A stretch of 7,356 nt of DNA from Actinomycetota bacterium (GTDB taxonomy: Bacteria > Actinomycetota > Thermoleophilia > UBA2241). The translations under genes and the position numbers were made by a program. The DNA lies in assembly GCA_003164655.1 (NCBI GenBank), contig PLTW01000182.1:1-7356 (forward strand), given 5' to 3'. Below the pieces are notes generated by a model that had not been told where the DNA came from, searched no databases, and saw nothing but the letters and a program-made list of their open reading frames with translations. This document shows positions 1 to 4,748 of this stretch, piece after piece. How positions within the stretch are numbered: position 1 is the first letter of the stretch; every line of letters begins with the position of its first letter.

Positions 1-252
1 ATCATCGACGTCGAGCTGGAGTGGGAGACCCCACCCGCGAAGGAACGCTGCCTGAGCTTCTACGACGGCAGTTGCTCGGAGTGCATCAGCCGCTGCCCGA
101 TCGACGCGCTGAGCATGGAGGGCACCATCCACAAGCAGCGCTGCAACCGTCGCCTGCTCGCACTCGCCAAGACGTTCGACTCGGAGGAGCTGGCCGACGC
201 CTGCGGCAAGTGTGCGATGGGGCCGTGCTCACTGGAGTCGGCCGTGCGCTGA
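1..252 (+). CDS. 4Fe-4S ferredoxin-type / epoxyqueuosine-reductase-like protein, C-terminal part
   Basis: Only the last 83 codons are present, open from the left edge in frame 1 to a TGA at 250-252. The fragment has eight cysteines, at fragment residues 17, 25, 28, 32, 48, 68, 71 and 76. The run C25-x2-C28-x3-C32-Pro, followed by IDAL, is a ferredoxin-type iron-sulfur motif. C48 and the closing C68-x2-C71-x4-C76 group resemble the C-terminal cluster region of QueG-like (COG1600) proteins, where a YxxGSCxxCxxRCP pattern is common. In those proteins the clusters carry electrons to a cobalamin or other redox centre; that catalytic part would lie outside the window. The exact substrate cannot be told from this piece, and it need not be a true epoxyqueuosine reductase. 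The gene converges on the recombinase remnant, with 112 bases between the two stops. Confidence 0.8.
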   Translation: MIDVELEWETPPAKERCLSFYDGSCSECISRCPIDALSMEGTIHKQRCNRRLLALAKTFDSEELADACGKCAMGPCSLESAVR

Positions 253-364
253 AGCTGTCGCCGAGGCGGAGAACATTGGCTCGTTGAGGTGCCGAACAGC
301 GGCCCGCGCCGGCTCTTGTACGTGCCGAGAGACTCCACTGGGAGCGCAGCCTCGGCCTCGTCTG
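253..364. other. short convergent intergenic gap
   Basis: These bases separate the stop of the iron-sulfur protein from the stop of the recombinase remnant. I see no tRNA, no clear attachment-site repeat and no strong terminator stem followed by a T-run here. A tRNA would be the usual partner of an integrase end, so its absence means the original integration site cannot be inferred from this window. Confidence 0.5.
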
Positions 365-559
365 CTAGCTCGAGAGTACCAGCCCCGCGATCAGCGCTGC
401 CGCATCCTCGTGCATGGCCCGGATGGCGTGCGAGCAGGTGTCGAGCGTGATCGAGACGGTGGCGTTACCCAATCGCTCGGACACGACCTTGGGGTGGACG
501 CCGGCCTGCAAGGCCAGAGTGGCGTGGGTGTGGCGCAGGTGGTACAGGCGGATGGGCGC
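365..559 (-). pseudogene. tyrosine recombinase (phage-type integrase), C-terminal remnant, catalytic Tyr changed to Cys
   Basis: Reading leftwards from about 559, the frame encodes the C-terminal third of a tyrosine recombinase catalytic domain and ends at TAG (365-367). The LRHTHATLALQAG block carries the box-II Arg (codon 533-535). It is followed by the HPKVVSERLG segment and a SITLDTxSHAI block in which the nucleophilic Tyr should sit. That codon (434-436 on the plus strand, read TGC) is Cys. The usual GH before the ATVSI segment reads GN (codon 464-466), and the HD before LRH reads YH; Tyr in the first of those places is tolerated in some relatives. Upstream of about 559 the open frame continues to 667 but no longer resembles an integrase, so the N-terminal DNA-binding and core regions are gone. 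With the 5' part missing and the nucleophile lost, this is almost certainly inactive debris of an integrated element. Confidence 0.8.
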
Positions 560-896
560 TTCGTCGCTTGGAGTTGAAGTGGTCCTCTCGACGGTAGTTC
601 GTGTCGCTTTGTTGTGTCGGCCTGTGGCCGGCAACAAGCCCACGAGCAGGAACATCGCGGCGCTCACCGGTTCCGCAGACCGGCGACGGCCAGGGCGCGG
701 TTCGCATCACTGGGGCGTACGCGAGGCCGGTGCAGTCCCAAGACCGACCGACAGCTGGATAGCGCTTGTGGAAGCGGTTCGCACGCTGAAGAGGCGCGAA
801 AAGTTCCGACTTAGCGATTGAAGCGACCGCGAAGACTTCGCCGGGTGTCGCGGAACGGCTGAGGCGTCAGCCTCGCGGTCGCGAGACCGGGGGCCT
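560..896. other. non-coding or decayed stretch between the recombinase remnant and the YkgJ-type gene
   Basis: About 340 bases hold no gene I can support. Several frames stay open only because the DNA is GC-rich. On the minus strand a short piece around 668-730 reads as an alanine- and arginine-rich tail ending in a stop near 670, but I cannot match it to a family. Given the neighbouring recombinase remnant, this may be degraded mobile-element DNA. The right end carries the stem-loops described separately downstream of the YkgJ-type gene. Confidence 0.5.
857..888 (-). terminator. possible stem-loop terminator downstream of the YkgJ-type gene
   Basis: GGCTGA (857-862) and TCAGCC (867-872) form a perfect 6-bp stem with a 4-base loop. 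It lies about 25-40 bases beyond the TGA of the YkgJ-type gene in its direction of transcription. A second small stem, GGTC (877-880) with GACC (885-888), lies between it and the stop. There is no T-run, so this is a candidate only; GC-rich actinobacterial terminators often lack one. Confidence 0.35.
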
Positions 897-1622
897 TCAA
901 CCGTCGCCGAAGAGCTCCTCGTTGGCGTTGGCCACCGCGAAGAAGCGCAGCTGCTCCGCCGGTACGCGCGACCGGGCCGCGGCGTGCGCGCCCTCGCCGA
1001 ACGCCTCGTGCGCGGCGACGCCCAGCGTGGCCACGCGGATCGGCTGTTCGTAGGCGGCGCGGCTGCGAAGGCAGCCGGGGTGCTCGCGGATGAAGCGCAC
1101 CGCCGCGAGCACTTCCGCGCGCAGCTCGCGGTCCTGCGCCGTCTCGTAGCTGAAGCGCCAGCGCCGCACCTGCCGGGCGATCTCGTCCCTGTCGGGCGCG
1201 ACGCCGGTCGCGGCGTAGATCCGGCAGTCGTAGGTGCGGCAGACGAGCGGCCGGTCCTCGTAGATCGAGCAGCGGCCGTCGAGAAGCACAGGGCAGGCGC
1301 CGCGCTCGTCGTAGCCGAGCACGAGAAAGCCGGGTGGCAAGCCGCGGGCCACGGACAGGTACTCCCGCGGCAGCCGCTTGCGGGCGGCCTTCTCCCCGGG
1401 CCGCAGGTGCAGCTGATGGTACGTGCGGCAGCAAGCGTTGCAGCTCCCACAGGGCACGGCGGCCGGCACGTCGCGCCACAGCGTGGCGCACGTTGTCTGG
1501 AGCCAGGTGGCGAAGTCGCCGGCCAGCAGGGGCGTCGCCGACCCCGCCGGCAGCCCCCCCGCGGAGCCCGGCGCACGACCGCTGCCGCCCCCCGCGGTCT
1601 CGTGGCTCGGTCGAGCACTCAT
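897..1622 (-). CDS. YkgJ-family cysteine-cluster (CxxCxxCC) protein
   Basis: This 241-residue soluble protein carries the signature of the YkgJ / CxxCxxCC zinc- or iron-chelating family. PCGSCNACC gives C58-x2-C61-x2-C64-C65. A second cysteine set follows: C110 (ACPVLLDG), C118 (GRCSIYEDRP), C128 (LVCRTYDC) and C133. The spacing CSIYEDRPxxCRxY is highly typical of the family. These cysteines are believed to bind a metal centre; the biochemical function of most members is unknown. The first 40 or so residues are Gly/Ala/Ser-rich and probably disordered, and the C-terminal 100 residues look helical and acidic-basic mixed. I chose the ATG at 1620-1622 because the frame upstream (to 1883) becomes arginine-rich low-complexity sequence unlike a protein. 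No clear Shine-Dalgarno is visible, so a start a little further in is possible. It lies 178 bases after the DUF1254 gene on the same strand, far enough for its own promoter. Confidence 0.85.
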   Translation of the reverse strand: MSARPSHETAGGGSGRAPGSAGGLPAGSATPLLAGDFATWLQTTCATLWRDVPAAVPCGSCNACCRTYHQLHLRPGEKAARKRLPREYLSVARGLPPGFLVLGYDERGACPVLLDGRCSIYEDRPLVCRTYDCRIYAATGVAPDRDEIARQVRRWRFSYETAQDRELRAEVLAAVRFIREHPGCLRSRAAYEQPIRVATLGVAAHEAFGEGAHAAARSRVPAEQLRFFAVANANEELFGDG

Positions 1623-1719
1623 GCGCAGACTTTGATCGCCTGCGCATGGTCGCGTCAACCTCTGCGCGAACCGACGGCGACCAGCGTTGCAACTACGCCG
1701 TGGCTGTCCGGCATCGCGT

Positions 1720-1733
1720 CGGCGACGTCGCCG
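1720..1733. repeat. 14-base perfect palindrome upstream of the YkgJ-type gene
   Basis: CGGCGACGTCGCCG is identical on both strands. It lies about 100 bases upstream of the YkgJ-type start, in the gap between that gene and the DUF1254 gene. It could be an operator for a dimeric regulator or part of a transcript hairpin, but palindromes of this composition also arise by chance in GC-rich DNA. Confidence 0.3.
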
Positions 1734-1800
1734 GCTCTTCGGTAAGACGCCCTGGCGTTCTCGCAGCGCCTCCGCAGCGGAGCTCAGTTGCGCATGTCGC

Positions 1801-3237
1801 TCACGGCACCACCGCATTGATCGCCGGCGGCTCCCAGCCCTTGCCGTCGAGGATGCCCGCAATCTTGGCCGGCTTGGGGGCAAGCAGCCGCCAGATCACT
1901 TCGAACCCCTGGCCGCTTGCCGTTGGCAGCCAGTTGCTGATCTGCGCTGCGTTTGTGGGCCGGCTGGCCCGAAAGTAGATGTCCACCGAGCCATTGGCGT
2001 TGCGAGTGAGCTTGGAGTGGTTGCCGAGCTCGTAGCGGTTGATGGGATTGGGGATCAGAAAGCCCTGCAGGTCGTAGACCGTGAGCGACCAGCCCTCGTT
2101 TGCGGGGGGCGCCACGGGCATGTGCAGGACGTAGCTGGTCGATCCGCTCAGCGGCTGCTGGCTGTGGTCGGTCACGGCCAGGGCGAAGATCGACTGGTCG
2201 GAGGTGAGGGCGCCGAGGCCTATCGTGGCGACGACCGCACGCAGCTTGTAGTTGGTGCCGTAGCGGCCGAAGCCGCCCAGCAGGTAGCCGTCGTACTTGG
2301 CAAAGTCGGTCACAAAGAGCGCCTTGGTGTCGGCGCTGACCTGCGCCGGACCGGCAGCCACGGCGGCCTTGAGGCCGCGGAGCGTGTCGGCGCTCAGGTG
2401 GCGGTTCGTCGAGGGCGTCATGCCGGGGCCGATGCCGACCGCGGCGAGCTGGCGCAGCAGGGGCCTGTCGGCTGCCGGCGGCGGGAAGCGCGTCAGTTGC
2501 TGGCCGAGCACGTCGAAGAAGTGCAGGCCGCCGGGCAGCGCGTAGGTCTTGACCTTGAGGTGCGGATGCGCCGGGGGCGCGGGGCGGTAGCGCATCCCGA
2601 ACTTGCTGAGCGGCGTCAGGGTGTAGCCGTCCTGGATGCGCTGTACCTTGGCGAGGTCCCAGCTGCCGCGCAGCTGGGTCGAGCCGATGATCCAGATGCG
2701 CGTGTAGTTGACGTCGATGCGATGGGTCCCGGCGGGGATCGCGACGTCGTGCTGACCGGGGCCGCAGATCACGTAGTAGCCGGGCGCGGTGTCGTAGGCG
2801 CTCCCCAGGTTCCTGAGATCCTCGGTGTAGGGCGTAAGCAGGCCCAGCACGAAGAAGTGGTGTGGCGCAAGCGGCACGTGGAGGACCTGAGGCTCGTTGC
2901 GCAGGTCAAGCCAGGCGATCGAGGAGAGCCCGTTCGAGCCCGGCGCCACGACCGACTTGCTGCCCGGGTTGTTCAGCGTGCGCACGTTGCTGATCCGGTT
3001 AACCGGCCCGAAGCCACCTCTTGAAACGTTGATGCTGGTCTGGGTGTCGAAGGTCTTGTTGGTATCGAGCAGCGGCAGTCCGTATGTGTAGGCCTGCAGC
3101 CCGAGTGAGTAGGCTTTGTTGTAGTCGGCCTGTGAGGCGGTCGCCAAACCAGGCATTGCCAGCAGTGCCCCCAGAGCTGCCAGTGTGGCCGCACAGGTGA
3201 CAAGAAGCGCATGCCCTCGTCGAATCGCTCCGCCCAT
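1801..3237 (-). CDS. secreted DUF1254/DUF1214 domain protein
   Basis: This 478-residue protein belongs to the DUF1254-DUF1214 family (COG5361), and the length is normal for it. Residues 1-34 form a signal peptide: basic start, hydrophobic run at about 10-28, and a likely AxA cleavage site at ATA before SQADYN. The DUF1254 part spans roughly 45-205, with AYTYGLPLL near 50 and the typical run of NRxxNVRTLNNPGSKSVVAP. The DUF1214 part spans about 365-462, with GWSLTVYDLQGFLIPNPINR and a YFRASRPTNAAQISNWLP stretch ending in FEVIWRLLAPKP. The family is widespread in environmental bacteria and generally lacks an established reaction, so I assign none. The ATG at 3235-3237 is preferred over the in-frame ATG at 3282, because AAGGAGGAG lies 7 bases before it and the signal peptide then begins correctly. 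It is probably transcribed from the region to its right. Confidence 0.9.
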   Translation of the reverse strand: MGGAIRRGHALLVTCAATLAALGALLAMPGLATASQADYNKAYSLGLQAYTYGLPLLDTNKTFDTQTSINVSRGGFGPVNRISNVRTLNNPGSKSVVAPGSNGLSSIAWLDLRNEPQVLHVPLAPHHFFVLGLLTPYTEDLRNLGSAYDTAPGYYVICGPGQHDVAIPAGTHRIDVNYTRIWIIGSTQLRGSWDLAKVQRIQDGYTLTPLSKFGMRYRPAPPAHPHLKVKTYALPGGLHFFDVLGQQLTRFPPPAADRPLLRQLAAVGIGPGMTPSTNRHLSADTLRGLKAAVAAGPAQVSADTKALFVTDFAKYDGYLLGGFGRYGTNYKLRAVVATIGLGALTSDQSIFALAVTDHSQQPLSGSTSYVLHMPVAPPANEGWSLTVYDLQGFLIPNPINRYELGNHSKLTRNANGSVDIYFRASRPTNAAQISNWLPTASGQGFEVIWRLLAPKPAKIAGILDGKGWEPPAINAVVP

Positions 3238-3254
3238 CAGATGACTCCTCCTTC
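3238..3254 (-). promoter_or_regulatory. strong Shine-Dalgarno deciding the DUF1254 gene start
   Basis: On the minus strand AAGGAGGAG is followed by 7 bases and then ATG (3235-3237). This near-perfect ribosome binding site fixes the start, excludes the upstream ATG at 3282 and implies efficient translation of the secreted product. Confidence 0.85.
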
Positions 3255-3329
3255 TCGAGTTGTGTGGCTGAACATCTGACACTTCTGTGACTTTCGACGG
3301 TGAACTTCCCGAGGCTCATGGGGAGGAGG

Positions 3330-3376
3330 CCTCATCGATGAGGTGGCCTTGAAGACCTCATCTCGTGGTCATCGAT
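3330..3376. promoter_or_regulatory. palindrome and repeated half-sites, possible operator
   Basis: CCTCATCGATGAGG (3330-3343) is a perfect 14-base palindrome. The half-site CCTCATC occurs again at 3356-3362. The core TCATCGAT recurs at 3369-3376 within TCATCGATCAGG, which matches TCATCGATGAGG at 11 of 12 bases. The two ATCGAT centres are 37 bases apart. The cluster lies about 95-140 bases upstream of the DUF1254 start, where an operator for a dimeric regulator would be plausible. No regulator gene is present in the window. Confidence 0.4.
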
Positions 3377-3519
3377 CAGGGTCCAGCCTGCGGATGCACC
3401 GGGGTCCCTTTCTATGGGCTCACGGCAGTTCCTTCGGGCAAGCCATCCGTTCCTTGCCACTGCGAGAAGCCCTCTCGCCACGAGATCGCCGCGCGAAAGG
3501 AAGGCCGGAGTGTGAGCGC

Positions 3520-3547
3520 TTGCGGCCAAGGAGCCGGCCGGCCGCAA
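3520..3547 (-). terminator. stem-loop after the serine hydrolase gene, possible terminator
   Basis: TTGCGGCC (3520-3527) and GGCCGCAA (3540-3547) form a perfect 8-bp stem around a 12-base loop. The stem begins about 13 bases beyond the hydrolase stop codon in its direction of transcription. No T-run follows on the minus strand, so it would be a non-canonical terminator or an mRNA-stabilising hairpin. Confidence 0.45.
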
Positions 3548-3560
3548 AACCAGCTCGGGC

Positions 3561-4550
3561 TCAGGACGTCCCGGTCACCGCGTCGACCGCGGCCACCGCC
3601 ACGGCCTCGACCTGAGCGATGCCGACCGCCTCGGAGGGCTGATGGTCGGACAGCACAGCCACGAGCACCTGCTGATGGGCATGCTCGATGACACCGATGC
3701 TATTGATCACCCACAGCTGCGGGTCCGGCAGCCAGCCGTTCTTGACGGCAAAGGACGTGCCGCGCGCGGCGGCGGCGCTGACGCCCCAGGCCTGATCGGT
3801 TGTCACGTCCTCCATCAGGTCAAGCTCGAAGGATCGCGAGGTGGCATCAAGCAGGGAGCGCGGTGAGGTCAGGTCTTCGAGCAGCCTGAGCTGGTCTGAG
3901 ACCGCCGTTGTGGTGAGACCCCAGTAGTAGTCCACCCCGGGTGTCGTGTGAGTGAGACCCAGCGTGGCGTTTGCCGCGGCCATGCCGTAGGCTGCGCCGT
4001 CATCACCCCACAGGTCGCTGGCGGCGTTGTTGTTGCTGTCCTCGATCATCTGCTCGGCGAGCTCGTCTTCGCTGGTGCTGAGATCGGTCCCGGCCTGCTC
4101 GTGACGCAGCAGCAGCACCGCCAGCACGTCGGCCTTGACGATGCTGGCGGTGTGGAACAGCTCAGCGGCGTTGTAAAGGGCCCGCGCACCCGTGGTGCGG
4201 TCGATCACGCCGACGGCAAGGTCGCCGCTGTGATGTGCGAGGATGGGGGCGAGAGCGACAGCGAGCGCCCGTTGGGGGTCGCTGACCGCCGGCCTGAGGG
4301 TGGCACGAGGTGACGACGCCGTGACGGTCGGGTGTGCCCGAGCGGTCGCAGTCGGGACACTCTTGCGATGGCGTGATCTGGCCGCACGCTCGTGGGCCCG
4401 CGCGGCCGAGACGCCGGCCACCGCCACGACCGCGATCACCAGCACAAGCGCCGAAACCGCCGCCAGTCTTCTGAGGCGGAGGCGGCGCCGCTTGCGTGCC
4501 GCGGTCCTGCCGTGCTCTGGCCGGCGTCGGCGGCCCTCGTATCTGGACAT
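3561..4550 (-). CDS. membrane-anchored serine hydrolase of the class A beta-lactamase / penicillin-binding fold
   Basis: The product has 329 residues from ATG 4548-4550. A short, very basic cytoplasmic tail (about 1-28) precedes one membrane segment (about 29-52). A Ser/Thr/Ala-rich linker follows, then the catalytic domain from about 95 to the end. Motifs of the serine beta-lactamase/PBP superfamily are in order: HTASIVK gives SxxK (S136, K139); EDSNNN gives SxN (S172-N-N174); VKNGW gives K270-N-G272 in place of the usual KTG. I see no ExxLN omega-loop glutamate, so it is probably not an efficient beta-lactamase. D-Ala-D-Ala carboxypeptidase or another peptidase/esterase role on the outer membrane face is more likely. 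An upstream in-frame ATG at 4629-4631 would add 27 residues. The added codons have noticeably less G/C at third positions, so I prefer 4550, although neither start has a clear Shine-Dalgarno. The gene is divergent from the L,D-transpeptidase. Confidence 0.82.
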   Translation of the reverse strand: MSRYEGRRRRPEHGRTAARKRRRLRLRRLAAVSALVLVIAVVAVAGVSAARAHERAARSRHRKSVPTATARAHPTVTASSPRATLRPAVSDPQRALAVALAPILAHHSGDLAVGVIDRTTGARALYNAAELFHTASIVKADVLAVLLLRHEQAGTDLSTSEDELAEQMIEDSNNNAASDLWGDDGAAYGMAAANATLGLTHTTPGVDYYWGLTTTAVSDQLRLLEDLTSPRSLLDATSRSFELDLMEDVTTDQAWGVSAAAARGTSFAVKNGWLPDPQLWVINSIGVIEHAHQQVLVAVLSDHQPSEAVGIAQVEAVAVAAVDAVTGTS

Positions 4551-4640
4551 GTTCGGGGGGCTCACGCCCGCGACTCGGGCAAGGATCTCACGTCCATCTC
4601 CGGCGCTTGCCGCAACCTGGGGTTGAAGCATGTAACACGC

Positions 4641-4670
4641 AGGATAAGGCCACATGCTCGACCGTGCCAG
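4641..4670 (-). promoter_or_regulatory. candidate sigma70-type promoter for the serine hydrolase
   Basis: Read on the minus strand, CTGGCA (4665-4670) is followed by an 18-base spacer and TATCCT (4641-4646); each box matches 4 of 6 consensus bases. Transcription would start near 4634. This is only a few bases before the in-frame ATG at 4631, so a leaderless or near-leaderless message is possible if that start is used. If 4550 is the start, the leader would be about 84 bases. Confidence 0.4.
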
Positions 4671-4706
4671 CCCGCGGCCCGGCGACGAGGAGACCGCAAG
4701 GCGCGC

Positions 4707-4739
4707 TAGAATCACACCACACAAGGAAAGGTCCGGAGG
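4707..4739 (+). promoter_or_regulatory. -10 box and ribosome binding site of the L,D-transpeptidase gene
   Basis: TAGAAT (4707-4712) matches the TATAAT -10 consensus at five of six positions. No good -35 box is visible 17-18 bases upstream. GGAGG (4735-4739) lies 9 bases before the GTG at 4749 and supports that start. Together with the opposite-facing candidate promoter this makes a compact divergent control region. Confidence 0.55.
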
Positions 4740-4748
4740 TCTTGCAGG

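Larger units (their letters stand above)
3238..3560. other. 323-base intergenic region, likely promoter/control region of the DUF1254 gene
   Basis: No gene is supported here. It lies between the end of the serine hydrolase gene (right) and the start of the DUF1254 gene (left), both on the minus strand. The left third contains a 14-base palindrome and related half-sites; the right end contains a stem-loop just beyond the hydrolase stop. A 6-bp stem, GGCAAG (3437-3442) with CTTGCC (3453-3458), lies between them. I could not identify a convincing -35/-10 pair upstream of the DUF1254 gene by eye. Confidence 0.6.

Noticed and set aside
253..364. tRNA attachment site next to the integrase remnant
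   Set aside because: I looked for cloverleaf arms and a conserved TPsiC-like GGTTCGAnTCC segment and found none on either strand in this gap.
414..821. Plus-strand open frame of 135 codons across the recombinase remnant
   Set aside because: The opposite strand carries integrase-specific sequence. The plus translation shows no motif and extends into non-coding sequence.
984..1745. Long plus-strand open frame of 253 codons
   Set aside because: It lies opposite the YkgJ-type gene, whose cysteine motifs are unmistakable. The frame is Arg/Ala/Gly-rich with no recognisable domain, as expected for an antisense shadow in GC-rich DNA.
1687..3024. Plus-strand open frame of 445 codons
   Set aside because: It is antisense to the DUF1254/DUF1214 gene, which has a signal peptide, both domains and a strong ribosome binding site. 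The plus-strand translation is low-complexity Val/Ala/Arg-rich.
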